A stretch of DNA of 61,412 bases, taken from contig NZ_ANBH01000163.1 of assembly GCF_000341185.1 (NCBI RefSeq), forward strand, positions 1 through 61,412, written 5' to 3'. Below, in pieces: positions 8,653-18,848 of the stretch; position 1 is the stretch's first letter, and the number at the start of each line of letters is the position of its first letter. The position numbers and the translations under genes were made by a program. The stretch comes from Nocardiopsis chromatogenes YIM 90109 (GTDB lineage Bacteria; Actinomycetota; Actinomycetes; Streptosporangiales; Streptosporangiaceae). The notes beneath the pieces were generated by a model, which saw only the letters and a program-made list of their open reading frames with translations, searched no databases and was not told the DNA's origin.

Positions 8653-9444
8653 TTGACCGCACAGTCGACCGGACACCCCATCGCGGGCGGCCTCCATGCG
8701 GTGGACTCCGGGCCCGACGGCGCGCCCGCCGTCGTACTGGCCGGGTCGCTCGGCAGCACGCTGGAGATGTGGGACCCGCAGGCCGAAGCGCTGACCGCGG
8801 CCGGCCTGCGGGTGGTCCGCTTCGACCACCGCGGGCACGGCCGCTCCCCCGTCCCCGACGGGCCCACGACCATCGCCGACCTGGGCGCCGACGTGCTCGA
8901 CCTGCTCGACCGCCTCGGCCTGGACCGGGTCGGCTTCACCGGGCTGTCCCTCGGCGGCATGGTCGGCATGTGGCTGGCGGCCAACGCCCCCGAGCGGATC
9001 GGCCGGCTCGCGCTGATGTGCACGGCCGCCTGGCTCGGGCCGCCGGAGAACTGGACCGACCGCGCGGCGACCGTGCGCGCGCACGGGGCCGGGGCGGTGG
9101 CCGAGGCCGTGGTCGGACGCTGGTTCACCCCCGGCTACGCCGCCGCGAACCCCGACGAGGCCGCGCGGATGCGGCGGACCGTGGCCTCCACCCCGGCCGA
9201 GGGCTATGCCGCCTGCTGCGAGGCGATCGCCGCCATGGACCTGCGCGCGGACCTGGGCCGCATCACCGCGCCGACGCTGGTCGTCGCCGGGGCGCACGAC
9301 CCGGCGACCCCGCCCGAGCACGCCGAGCGCATCGCCCGGGCCGTCCCCGGCGCCCGCCGCCACGTCCTGGACGGGGGCGCGCACCTGGCCAACCGCGAGT
9401 GCGCCGACGAGGTGAACCGGCTGCTCGTCGCGCACTTCGCCTGA
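8653..9444 (+). CDS. pcaD: 3-oxoadipate enol-lactonase
   Basis: The 263-residue alpha/beta hydrolase has the complete triad Ser99 (GLSLGG), Asp216 (GAHDPATP) and His244 (GGAHLAN). It hydrolyses beta-ketoadipate enol-lactone to 3-oxoadipate. I take TTG 8653 as the start because GGAGG at 8641-8645 is ideally placed; an in-frame ATG at 8572 would add 27 residues without conserved sequence. It is a separate protein here, whereas many actinobacteria fuse it to PcaC as PcaL. Confidence 0.9.
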   Translation: MTAQSTGHPIAGGLHAVDSGPDGAPAVVLAGSLGSTLEMWDPQAEALTAAGLRVVRFDHRGHGRSPVPDGPTTIADLGADVLDLLDRLGLDRVGFTGLSLGGMVGMWLAANAPERIGRLALMCTAAWLGPPENWTDRAATVRAHGAGAVAEAVVGRWFTPGYAAANPDEAARMRRTVASTPAEGYAACCEAIAAMDLRADLGRITAPTLVVAGAHDPATPPEHAERIARAVPGARRHVLDGGAHLANRECADEVNRLLVAHFA

Positions 9445-9487
9445 ACCGCCCCCCGCCACCGCCGCCGCCCCCTGGAGGAGACCGACC

Positions 9488-9898
9488 GTGACCGACCGGA
9501 CCGAGCGGGCCGACCTGACCGACGGCCACCGCCGCACCGAGGGCATGCGGGTCCGCCGCGAGGTGCTGGGCGACGCCCACGTCGACCGCGCCGAGGCCCA
9601 GAAGACGGAGTTCACCGAGCCGTTCCAGGACTTCATCACCCGCTACGCCTGGGGAGAGGTCTGGACGAACGGGGTGCTGGACCGCCGGACACGCAGCTGC
9701 ATGGTGCTGACGGCCCTGGTCGCCAAGGGGCACTGGGACGAAGTGGCCATGCACGTCCGCGCGGCGGTACGCAACGGCCTGACCGAGGAGGAGATCCGCG
9801 AGGTGTTCCTGCAGGCGGCCGTGTACTGCGGCGTGCCCGCCGCGAACAAGGCCTTCGGCATCGCCCGGCGCGTCCTGGCCGAGCTGGAAGAGGGGTGA
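9488..9898 (+). CDS. pcaC: 4-carboxymuconolactone decarboxylase
   Basis: The 136-residue protein is a typical single-domain CMD-family decarboxylase (EFTEPFQDFITRYAWGEVW, LDRRTRSCMVLTALVAKGHWDE, EEIREVFLQAAVYCGVPAAN). It converts 4-carboxymuconolactone to the enol-lactone used by PcaD. The start is GTG 9488 behind CTGGAGGAG. It is the last gene of the operon and converges on dnaK. Confidence 0.93.
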   Translation: MTDRTERADLTDGHRRTEGMRVRREVLGDAHVDRAEAQKTEFTEPFQDFITRYAWGEVWTNGVLDRRTRSCMVLTALVAKGHWDEVAMHVRAAVRNGLTEEEIREVFLQAAVYCGVPAANKAFGIARRVLAELEEG

Positions 9899-10001
9899 GC
9901 GGGGCGGTGCCGGGAACGGTCGGGGGCCTGTGCCCCGGCCCAGCGGTCGCCGGTGGCCTGTGACCACTGACCGGGGCACACACTGCCCATCTGCAGGGGA
10001 G

Positions 10002-10025
10002 GGAGGCCGGCCGCTGCCGGCCTCC
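10002..10025. terminator. Hairpin between convergent pcaC and dnaK
   Basis: A perfect 10-bp stem (GGAGGCCGGC against GCCGGCCTCC) with loop CGCT lies 103 bp after pcaC and just before the dnaK stop. It has no clear T tract, as is common in high-GC actinobacteria, and could serve both strands. Confidence 0.6.
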
Positions 10026-10038
10026 GGGCCCGGCTCCG

Positions 10039-11925
<1,887 letters not shown>

Positions 11926-12048
11926 GAGCAGTTTCCTCCGCCGACTCCTCGCGATTCAACAGATATGGCGCAGACAAGTTGAGCCCAGCGGACACAACCC
12001 GTGACCGCTCTCCACAGACTGCCCGACACCGTCCGGCGCGTCAATCGG

Positions 12049-12069
12049 GGTGAGTTGACCTCACTCAAC
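12049..12069. promoter_or_regulatory. HAIR-like HspR operator upstream of dnaK
   Basis: GGTGAGT-N7-ACTCAAC matches the HspR consensus CTTGAGT-N7-ACTCAAG at 11 of 14 fixed positions, with a perfect TGAGT/ACTCA core and the right spacing. It lies about 125 bp upstream of the dnaK start and about 245 bp upstream of the divergent regulator gene. Confidence 0.6.
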
Positions 12070-12241
12070 TTTGATGAGCGCCGGGGCGGCGCACGGGACC
12101 ACCGCCCGCCCCCGGCCCCGCGGCCGGACCCCGGGCCGACCCCGCGCCCCCTGCGGGGACCAGGGGCCGCCGCTCCGCTTTCTGATTCGACAGTCAGGTG
12201 GGTCGCCTCGGCGTGATCATCCGGCTACATCCGATACACGC

Positions 12242-12289
12242 TGCGATGATCCGTCGCATCACCTCCGTTGCGACGTTGCGATTATCGCT
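12242..12289. promoter_or_regulatory. Cluster of TGCGA half-sites before the XRE-TetR gene
   Basis: Five half-sites fall within 48 bp: TGCGA at 12242, its inverse TCGCA at 12254-12258 (TGCGA-N7-TCGCA), TTGCGA at 12268, TTGCGA at 12276 and an inverse TCGCT at 12285 (GCGATTATCGC at 12278-12288). A candidate -10 (TATACC or TAGCGT) overlaps the end. The cluster ends 25 bp before the regulator start, a usual place for an autoregulatory operator. Confidence 0.45.
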
Positions 12290-12313
12290 ATACCCCTGCT
12301 AGCGTCACCCCCC

Positions 12314-13279
12314 GTGACCGACCACATGGAGGGCCTGCGCCACCGGGTCCGCGACGTGATCCGGCGGTCCGGGCGTCCGCAGCGCGAGTTCGCCGCCGAT
12401 ATGGGCCTGGAGGCCTCGAAGCTCTCCAAGTCGCTCAGCGGCACCCGGCGCTTCACCGCCGAAGAGCTCGTCCGCATCGCCGACGCCGCCGGGGTGACCG
12501 TCAACTGGCTGCTGCACGGCGAGGACGCCGCCGACGGCGGCGTCTCGGCCGCGCCCCGCCTGGCGGTGGCCACCGAGCCGCCCCCCGACGCGGGGCGGGA
12601 CGTGCGGGCCGCGCGCGAGCAGGGGCGGCGGCGCCAGATCACCGACGCCGCCTGGCGGCTCATCGCCGAGCGCGGCTACCACTCGGTGCGCACCGCCGAC
12701 ATCGCCGCCGAGTGCGGGGTGTCCAGCGCGGCCATCCACTACCACTTCCCCACCCTGCGCGAACTGCTCGACGAGACCCTGCGCTCCTCGGTCAAGCAGG
12801 CCTTCGACCGCCAGGTCGCGGCCCTGCACGGCACCGAGGACGCGCGCGAGCGCCTGCGGCGCCTCATCGAGCTGCAGCTGCCCTCCCCCGGGCACCTGGC
12901 CCGGGAGTGGTCCATCTGGATGCAGGTGTGGACCGAGTCCGCGCTCGACCCCCGGATGCGGGAGCTGCACGCCGACTCCTACCAGCGGTGGCACGACACC
13001 ATCGCCCGCACGCTGCGCGACGGCGCCGCCTCCGGGGCCTTCCGCGCCGACCTGGACCCCGAGGCGATGACGGTCCGCCTCACCGCCCTCATCGACGGCC
13101 TGGGCATCCAAGTGCTCACCGGGCGCCCCGGCCGCACCGTCGAGCGGATGCGCGCCACCCTGCACGACTTCGTCACCACCCAGATCGAGCCGCCGACCGG
13201 CGGATCCGCGTCCGGCGGATCGGCGGAAGGCGGCGCACCGGCCGCCGAGAACCGGCACACCAGCGAGGAGACCCCGTGA
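12314..13279 (+). CDS. Hybrid XRE-TetR transcriptional regulator
   Basis: The 321-residue protein joins two DNA-binding modules. Residues about 5-70 are an XRE/Cro-type helix-turn-helix ([44 protein letters not shown], quoted here in part only as key phrases). After a Pro/Asp linker, residues about 104-160 are a TetR-type helix-turn-helix ([38 protein letters not shown]), followed by a TetR ligand-binding region and a Gly/Ser-rich tail. I take GTG 12314; ATG 12326 is an alternative. Its stop overlaps the start of the next gene (GTGA), so it is co-transcribed with the carnitine genes and is probably their local regulator. The combination is unusual. Confidence 0.85.
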   Translation: MTDHMEGLRHRVRDVIRRSGRPQREFAADMGLEASKLSKSLSGTRRFTAEELVRIADAAGVTVNWLLHGEDAADGGVSAAPRLAVATEPPPDAGRDVRAAREQGRRRQITDAAWRLIAERGYHSVRTADIAAECGVSSAAIHYHFPTLRELLDETLRSSVKQAFDRQVAALHGTEDARERLRRLIELQLPSPGHLAREWSIWMQVWTESALDPRMRELHADSYQRWHDTIARTLRDGAASGAFRADLDPEAMTVRLTALIDGLGIQVLTGRPGRTVERMRATLHDFVTTQIEPPTGGSASGGSAEGGAPAAENRHTSEETP

Positions 13280-14175
13280 ACGAGACCATGAACACCGAGG
13301 TCATCCTGACCGCGGCACTGACCGGCGCCGGGGACACCGTGGGCCGCAGCCCGCACGTCCCGGTCACCCCCGAGCAGATCGCCGCCTCCGCGGTGGAGGC
13401 CGCCGAGGCCGGGGCCAGCGCGGTGCACATCCACGTGCGCGACCCCGAGACCGGCGCCCCCTCCCGGGACAACGCGCTGTACCGCGAGGTCGTGGAGCGG
13501 ATCAAGGCGTCCGGCACCGACATCGTCATCAACCTGACCGCCGGGATGGGCGGCGACCTGGAGATCGGCACGGACGACCCGTTCGCCTTCGGCGCCGGGA
13601 CCGACCTGGTCGGCGGGCTGGACCGGCTCCCGCACGTCGAGGAGCTGCTGCCCGACATCTGCACCCTCGACTGCGGCACCCTCAACTTCGGCGACGGCAG
13701 CAGCGTCTACATCTCCACGCCGGACATGCTGCGCGCCGGGGCCAAGCGCATCCAGGAGCTGGGCGTGCGCCCGGAGCTGGAGATCTTCGACACCGGCCAC
13801 CTGTGGTTCGCCAAGCAGATGTACGCCGAGGGCCTCATCGACGACCCGAGCATGTTCCAGCTGTGCACCGGCATCCCCTACGGCGCCCCGGCCGACCCGG
13901 GCGTGCTGCAGTCGATGGTGCGGATGCTGCCCGAGGGCGCCGAGTGGGCGAGCTTCGCGATCGGCCGCATGCAGATGCCGTGGGTGGCCCAGTCGGTGCT
14001 GCTGGGCGGGCACGCGCGCGTCGGCCTGGAGGACAACCTCTACCTGAGCCGCGGGGTCAAGGCCACCAACGGGCAGCTGGTGGAGAAGGCCCGCGGCATC
14101 ATCGAGGCCCTGGGCGCCCGGGTCGTCACCCCGGATGAGGCCCGCGCCAAGCTCAAGCTGCGCAGCGCCCGCTGA
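13276..14175 (+). CDS. 3-keto acid cleavage enzyme (BKACE), probable 3-dehydrocarnitine cleavage
   Basis: The 299-residue protein is of the DUF849/BKACE family. It has the zinc-binding [10 protein letters not shown] motif (His51, His53), the [20 protein letters not shown] region and GLEDNLYL near the C-terminus. Family members condense a beta-keto acid with acetyl-CoA to give a new CoA ester and acetoacetate. Next to a carnitine-dehydrogenase-like protein and a thioesterase, the best fit is the dehydrocarnitine cleavage enzyme (CdhC), giving betainyl-CoA. The start is GTG 13276 behind GAGGAG, overlapping the regulator stop. The exact keto acid is inferred from context. Confidence 0.85.
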   Translation: MNETMNTEVILTAALTGAGDTVGRSPHVPVTPEQIAASAVEAAEAGASAVHIHVRDPETGAPSRDNALYREVVERIKASGTDIVINLTAGMGGDLEIGTDDPFAFGAGTDLVGGLDRLPHVEELLPDICTLDCGTLNFGDGSSVYISTPDMLRAGAKRIQELGVRPELEIFDTGHLWFAKQMYAEGLIDDPSMFQLCTGIPYGAPADPGVLQSMVRMLPEGAEWASFAIGRMQMPWVAQSVLLGGHARVGLEDNLYLSRGVKATNGQLVEKARGIIEALGARVVTPDEARAKLKLRSAR

Positions 14176-14231
14176 CCCCTCCCTGCCGTCCTGCCCCTGC
14201 CCCCTGGGCCGGGGGCCGGGGGCCGGGGGCC

Positions 14232-14259
14232 GGGCGCCGCCGCACCGCGGGCGGCGCCC
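14232..14259 (+). terminator. Hairpin between the cleavage enzyme and dehydrogenase genes
   Basis: A perfect 10-bp stem GGGCGCCGCC/GGCGGCGCCC with an 8-base loop follows several tandem GGGGGCC units (about 14205-14234). No T tract is present. It may be an attenuator or RNA-stability element inside the operon rather than a full terminator. Confidence 0.35.
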
Positions 14260-14341
14260 TTCGCCTGCCCCGACGCCGCTCCCGGCAGGCTCCTGGGCAC
14301 CCCCCGTATGCGGTTTCCCGACGATGAGAAGGATGTGTCCG

Positions 14342-15370
14342 ATGGCGGAGACGAACGGCGCCCCGGGCGCCCCGGCGGCGACGGCCGCGCCCGTTGGGGT
14401 GCGCACGGTCGCGTGTGTGGGCGCGGGGGTGATCGGCGGCGGCTGGGTCGCGCACTTCCTGGCCCGCGGCTACGACGTGCGCGCCTGGGACCCGGCCCCC
14501 GACGCCGAGCGGAGGCTGCGCGGCCTGGTCGCCTCGGCCTGGCCCGCGCTGACGCGCCTGGGGCTGGCCGAGGGCGCGTCGATGGACCGGCTGACCGTCG
14601 CCGGCACGCTGGCCGAGGCGGTCGCCGGAGCCGACTTCGTGCAGGAGAGCGCCCCCGAGCGGCTCGACCTGAAGATCTCCCTGCTCGCCGAGATCGACGA
14701 GGCCGCGCCCGAGCACGTGGTGGTGGGCTCCTCCACCTCCGGCTACTCGATGAGCGAGATGCAGGTCAAGGCCGCCCGGCCGGAGCGCCTGGTGGTGGGG
14801 CACCCGTTCAACCCGCCCTACCTGGTGCCGCTGGTGGAGGTCGTGGGCGGGGAGTCCACGGAGCGCTGGGCCGTGGAGTGGGCCTCGGAGTTCTACCGCG
14901 CCGCGGGCAAGCGGGTCATCACCATGGACACCGAGCTGCCGGGCTTCATCGGCAACCGCATCCAGGAGGCGGCCTGGCGGGAGGCGCTGCACATGGTGGC
15001 CGAGGGCGAGGCCACGGTGGAGCAGATCGACCTGTCCATGACCGCCGGGATGGGGCTGCGCTGGGCGTTCTTCGGTCCGTGCCTGACCTTCCACCTGGCC
15101 GGCGGCGAGGGCGGCATGGCGCACATGCTCGACCACTTCGGCCCGTCGCTGGAGGCGCCGTGGACCCGGCTGGAGGCGCCCGAGCTCACCGCCGGGCTGC
15201 GCGACGCCATGGTGGCCGGGACCGACGAGGTGGTGGCCGGGCGGAGCACGGCCGAGCTGATCGAGCAGCGCGACCGCCGGATGATCGCGGTGATGCGGGC
15301 GCTGGCCGAGGTCGAGGCCGAGGAGGCCGCCGAGGCGCGGGCCCGCGGCGCCGAAGGGGGCGGCGCGTGA
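14342..15370 (+). CDS. L-carnitine dehydrogenase-like 3-hydroxyacyl-CoA dehydrogenase family protein
   Basis: The 342-residue protein has an N-terminal Rossmann fold with GAGVIGGGW (residues 27-35) for NAD, the 3-hydroxyacyl dehydrogenase signature with catalytic His154 (VVGHPFNPPYLVPLVEVVGG) and the helical C-domain (GFIGNRIQEAAWREALHMV). The GGW variant and the neighbours fit carnitine dehydrogenase (CdhA), which oxidises L-carnitine to 3-dehydrocarnitine. ATG 14342 follows GAGAAGGA; ATG 14324 has no ribosome site. It overlaps the next gene by GTGA. Confidence 0.85.
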   Translation: MAETNGAPGAPAATAAPVGVRTVACVGAGVIGGGWVAHFLARGYDVRAWDPAPDAERRLRGLVASAWPALTRLGLAEGASMDRLTVAGTLAEAVAGADFVQESAPERLDLKISLLAEIDEAAPEHVVVGSSTSGYSMSEMQVKAARPERLVVGHPFNPPYLVPLVEVVGGESTERWAVEWASEFYRAAGKRVITMDTELPGFIGNRIQEAAWREALHMVAEGEATVEQIDLSMTAGMGLRWAFFGPCLTFHLAGGEGGMAHMLDHFGPSLEAPWTRLEAPELTAGLRDAMVAGTDEVVAGRSTAELIEQRDRRMIAVMRALAEVEAEEAAEARARGAEGGGA

Positions 15371-15804
15371 GCGGGCCGCACCTGGTCCAGCGGGTCCTGC
15401 CCGAGTGGATCGACTACAACGGCCACCTGAGCGAGGCCTACTACGTGCTGGTGTTCGGGTTCGCCACCGACGCGCTCATGGAGCGCGCGGGGATGGACGC
15501 CGGGTACCGGGAGCGCACCGGGTGCTCGCTGTACACGGTCGAGGCGCACGTCCGCTACCTGCGCGAGGTCCCGCCCGAGGCGGAGCTGGAGGTGTGGACG
15601 CGGGTGGTGTCGGCGGGCGCCAAGAAGGTCCGCGTGTGCCACGAGATGTGGCTGGACGGCGTGCTGCGCGCGACCGAGGAGGTCATGGCGCTCCACGTCG
15701 ACCAGGTGAACGGCGGCACCGCGCCCTTCCCCGAAGAGGTGCTCGCCCGTTTGGCGGACGGGATCGCGGAGGCCCCCGACTACGCGGGGCGCTCCATCGG
15801 CTGA
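15367..15804 (+). CDS. Hotdog thioesterase, probable betainyl-CoA thioesterase
   Basis: The 145-residue single-domain hotdog protein has the 4HBT-type active-site loop WIDYNGHLSEAYY, then EAHVRYLREVPPEAELEV. In the carnitine pathway such a protein (CdhB) releases glycine betaine from betainyl-CoA, which would complete conversion of carnitine to betaine by the three enzymes here. GTG 15367 overlaps the preceding stop. The assignment of the CoA ester rests on gene order. Confidence 0.82.
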   Translation: MSGPHLVQRVLPEWIDYNGHLSEAYYVLVFGFATDALMERAGMDAGYRERTGCSLYTVEAHVRYLREVPPEAELEVWTRVVSAGAKKVRVCHEMWLDGVLRATEEVMALHVDQVNGGTAPFPEEVLARLADGIAEAPDYAGRSIG

Positions 15805-15812
15805 CGCCGGAG

Positions 15813-15845
15813 GGCCGCGCCCCGGGCCGGGCCCGGGGCGCGGCC
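15813..15845 (+). terminator. Strong terminator hairpin after the carnitine operon
   Basis: A perfect 15-bp GC-rich stem (15813-15827 against 15831-15845) with loop CGG starts 8 bp after the thioesterase stop. It ends the operon before the methyltransferase gene; there is no T tract. Confidence 0.75.
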
Positions 15846-16014
15846 GGAATACCAGACCGGTCCCGGTCCGCGAAGGGCATGGCCGCATCAGGCCGAACAC
15901 CGGGAACGCGCCCGTTTCGGCGCATCCGTTCCCGATTCGGCGGTTACCAAGCGCGCCTGCGAGGAATAGACTCCGGAGCGTAGCGCTATCCCCCCGGATG
16001 ACGATGGGACGCCG

Positions 16015-16896
16015 ATGGCCCGACCCGACCCCCCCGAATTCCTGAAGCGGACCGGCCAGAAGTACACCGAGCCGCCCGACATCGACCTGACCAAGCCGTC
16101 GATCGCGCGCGTCTATTCGTACTTCCTCGGCGGGAAGGACCATTTCGCGGCCGACCGCGACATGGCGAACTACGCGGAGGGGGTCGTCCCGGGCGTCACC
16201 GACCTGGCACTGGGCAACCGGGCGTTCGTGCAGCGCGCGGCGCGCTACCTGGCGACCGAGGCGGGGATCGAGCAGTACCTCGACATCGGCTCGGGCCTGC
16301 CCACCGACGGCAACGTGCACGAGGTGGTGCACGAGAGCACCCCGCACGGCCGCGTCGTCTACGTCGACAAGGACCCCATGGTGCTGGCGCACGCGCGTGC
16401 GCTGCTGGCCGACAACAACACCACCATCGTCCTCAAGGCCGACCTGACCGCCCCCAAGGCGGTGCTGCAGGAGGCCGTGGCCACCGGGCTGATCGATCTG
16501 GACCGGCCGGTGGCGCTGATGCTCGGCGGGATCCTGCACCACCTGCAGGACGACGAGGACCCGGGCGGGATCACCCGCGAGCTGTGCGAGGCGCTCGCCC
16601 CCGGAAGCCACCTCGTGATCAGCCATTTCTGCTGCCCGGACGCCGCGCGCTCGCCCAAGAGCGCCAAGCGGGCGGCGGCCCTGGAGAAGGCGTTCATGGA
16701 GAAGCTCGGCCACGGCCTCTGGCGCGGCCGGGAGGACATCCTCTCCTATTTCCAGGGGTGGCCGCTGGTGCGTCCGGGCCTGGTCCCGCTGAACGACTGG
16801 CGCCCCCTGCCGAAGGAGAGCGCCCAGGCGGGGAACTACGTGATGCCGCCGCGCAATAAGCACATCATCATCGGCGGTATCGCGAAGAAGCCGTGA
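16015..16896 (+). CDS. S-adenosyl methyltransferase, DUF574 type
   Basis: The 293-residue protein is an actinobacterial SAM-dependent methyltransferase of the PF04672 kind. It has the family opening (PSIARVYSYFLGGKDHFAADR), the SAM-binding strand YLDIGSGLPTDGNVHEV and VVYVDKDPMVLAHARALL, and a helical cap. These proteins are abundant in actinomycetes; their substrates are mostly unknown. It has its own start (ATG 16015) after a strong terminator, so it is likely a separate unit. Confidence 0.85.
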   Translation: MARPDPPEFLKRTGQKYTEPPDIDLTKPSIARVYSYFLGGKDHFAADRDMANYAEGVVPGVTDLALGNRAFVQRAARYLATEAGIEQYLDIGSGLPTDGNVHEVVHESTPHGRVVYVDKDPMVLAHARALLADNNTTIVLKADLTAPKAVLQEAVATGLIDLDRPVALMLGGILHHLQDDEDPGGITRELCEALAPGSHLVISHFCCPDAARSPKSAKRAAALEKAFMEKLGHGLWRGREDILSYFQGWPLVRPGLVPLNDWRPLPKESAQAGNYVMPPRNKHIIIGGIAKKP

Positions 16897-17549
16897 ACGG
16901 TCCGGGCGGCCGCCGAAGACGGCGTCCACTGGGTTGGGGAACCCTCCGATGCCGTTCGGACACCTGTGCTGACCAGGCGACCGGTGCTCATGGCGATGCA
17001 GATCCGAAATGAGTCACACCATTCCGCAGGACGCGATCCCGCAGAAAGCCTCACCCCTTCAGCGGACGCCGTCACCGGGTCATCGAAGAGTTGTCGGCAC
17101 CGGCGACCGAGGGTGCTCATCCCTCGTCCGGCGGGCTGACCTGGCCGGACGGAGGTTCCGCGGAGGTGACCCGCGTCGACATACCCGGCGGCACCGCAGC
17201 CCGGGATTCGGTTCCGGACGCCGTATTCATGCGGTTCGTCGCGGGTGGGCTGTTCGGTTCTCGGATCGGTTCTCGGATTGACCGGGGCGACCGGGGCGAC
17301 CGCGACGGGCGAACGGCGGACCGGGTGAGACGGAACCGGCCCGATGCCCCGCCCAACCCGGTATCTCCGCAGTTCACGCGGCCAATTTGAGGAGGTCCGG
17401 ACAGCGCCCCCTGGAGCGGCCCGGTCCTGCGGGTCCCCTGGGCGCGTCGTCGGCCCGGACGCTCCGCGGCGTCCGGGCCGACGTGCCCACGGCGGGCCCC
17501 GAGGGGGACCCCGCCGGTGCGCGGCGGGCGGTCCGCGCCCGGGCCCCGG
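16897..17549. other. Intergenic region without a supported gene
   Basis: About 650 bp lie between the 3' ends of the methyltransferase and of the siderophore-binding protein. Open frames (for example 17091-17390 on +) have no recognisable family. Short direct repeats GGTTCTCGGAT and GACCGGGGC occur near 17253-17300, and the terminator at 17448-17483 is the only clear signal. Confidence 0.5.
17448..17483 (-). terminator. Terminator hairpin after the siderophore-binding protein gene
   Basis: A perfect 15-bp stem (17448-17462 against 17469-17483) with loop TCCGCG lies about 70 bp past the stop of the leftward binding-protein gene. Confidence 0.65.
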
Positions 17550-18560
17550 TCACTCGACCGGGTCGACCCCGAAGCCCTCGGCCATGTCGTCGAGCATCGC
17601 GTCCGCGCCCTGCAGGCTCACCGAGCTGGCCCACACCCGGTCGTCGACCTCGTGCTTCTCGCCCTCCAGCTGGTCCCACAGCGGGTTGGCGGTGAACTCC
17701 TCCGACTTGTCCGCCGCGTCGCCGGTGCCGTCGTCCCAGGTGGACACGTAGATGTGGTCGGCGTCCAGGTCGAGGATCTCCTCCGGGCCCAGGTCGGCGG
17801 CGATGGCGCCGTCCTCGCCCTCGGGGGCGTCCTCGGGCATCGGCACGCCCACATCGGACTGGACGATGCCGGGGAAGGACTCGGGCTGGTACAGCCGGAC
17901 CGTGGGCTCGCCCGCGAACCGCACCATGTTCATGGTGGGCATCTCGCCGCCGTTGGCCTCGGCGATCCGCTCGCCCAGCTCGGCGGCGCGCTCCTCGTAG
18001 TCGGCGATCTGCTGCTCGGCCTCGTCCTTCTTGCCGACGGCCTCGCCGACCATGATGTGGTTCTGCTTCCAGGTGGCCCCGGTGGTCTCGGAGAACACGG
18101 TCGGCGCGATCTTCGAGAGCTGTTCGTAGATGTCCTCATGGCGGACCTTGGCCGAGAGGATCAGGTCGGGCTGCAGTTCGGCGATGGCGGCCATGTCGGG
18201 CGCCTCCAGGGTGCCCAGGGACTCGGCGTCCCCGGCGTACTCCCGCCCCTCTTCGCCGAGGTAGTCGCGCAGGTCGCCGCCCTCGTAGTAGTCGGTGCGC
18301 CCGACCACGTCCATGCCGAGCGCGATGGCCGAGTCCAGGTAGCTGTTGTCCAGGACGACGACGGTCTCCGGCGCCGACTCGATGGTGGTCTCGCCCATGG
18401 CGTGCTCGACGGTGACCGGGTACGCGCCGTCGCCGCCGCCGTCGGCGGAGTCGGACGCGCCGCCTCCGCCTCCGCAGGCGGTGGAGAGCAGCAGCGCAGC
18501 CCCGGCGGCGAGGGCGCCCGCGAGGGCGCCGGGGGAGGTATGGCGTCGGATGGGGGACAT
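17550..18560 (-). CDS. Iron-siderophore ABC transporter substrate-binding lipoprotein
   Basis: The 336-residue protein has a lipoprotein signal (GAALLLSTACGGGGG, Cys29) and the two-lobe FecB/FepB-type fold (VTVEHAMGETTIESAPETVVVLD, GTLEAPDMAAIAELQPDLIL). It captures ferric siderophores on the cell surface. It is divergent from the permease and ATPase genes with an IdeR/DmdR-type box in the shared promoter, so it should be induced by iron starvation. No biosynthetic genes are nearby, so a xenosiderophore or a siderophore made elsewhere is likely. Confidence 0.92.
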   Translation of the reverse strand: MSPIRRHTSPGALAGALAAGAALLLSTACGGGGGASDSADGGGDGAYPVTVEHAMGETTIESAPETVVVLDNSYLDSAIALGMDVVGRTDYYEGGDLRDYLGEEGREYAGDAESLGTLEAPDMAAIAELQPDLILSAKVRHEDIYEQLSKIAPTVFSETTGATWKQNHIMVGEAVGKKDEAEQQIADYEERAAELGERIAEANGGEMPTMNMVRFAGEPTVRLYQPESFPGIVQSDVGVPMPEDAPEGEDGAIAADLGPEEILDLDADHIYVSTWDDGTGDAADKSEEFTANPLWDQLEGEKHEVDDRVWASSVSLQGADAMLDDMAEGFGVDPVE

Positions 18561-18587
18561 CGCGGACCTTTCTGATGGGACAATGCC

Positions 18588-18606
18588 TTAGGTTTGTCTA
18601 GCCTAA
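18588..18606. promoter_or_regulatory. Iron box (IdeR/DmdR1/DtxR type)
   Basis: TTAGGTTTGTCTAGCCTAA matches the 19-bp consensus TTAGGTTAGGCTAACCTAA at 16 positions. It lies 27 bp upstream of the binding-protein start and upstream of the rightward permease operon, so iron-loaded regulator could shut off both. Confidence 0.88.
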
Positions 18607-18848
18607 GAGTGAGCTTGCGCCCGCGATCAGGCAGTATGCGGTGCAACGCCCCTTTTGTCCAGCAGCGGCGCCCGGGGCCGCCGCGAGACCGGTGTGTTCC
18701 CGAGGAGGGGGGAGGTGGGCCGGGTGAGCCGTCGACCGATGAGCACGCGGCCGGGGCCGTGCCCGGACGCCGCGCTGCGGCGCCCGGTCCGCGCGACGCC
18801 CCCCGGGCGCACCACCGCCGTCCCCCGTCCCCGAGGAGTCCCGCGACC

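Noticed and set aside
14205-14234. Tandem GGGGGCC units as a possible array
   Set aside because: Only about three short units in a GC-rich gap; slippage explains them.
17091-17390. Possible gene in the gap after the methyltransferase
   Set aside because: No ribosome site, repetitive Gly/Asp/Arg end (RGDRGDRDG) caused by short direct repeats, no recognisable family.
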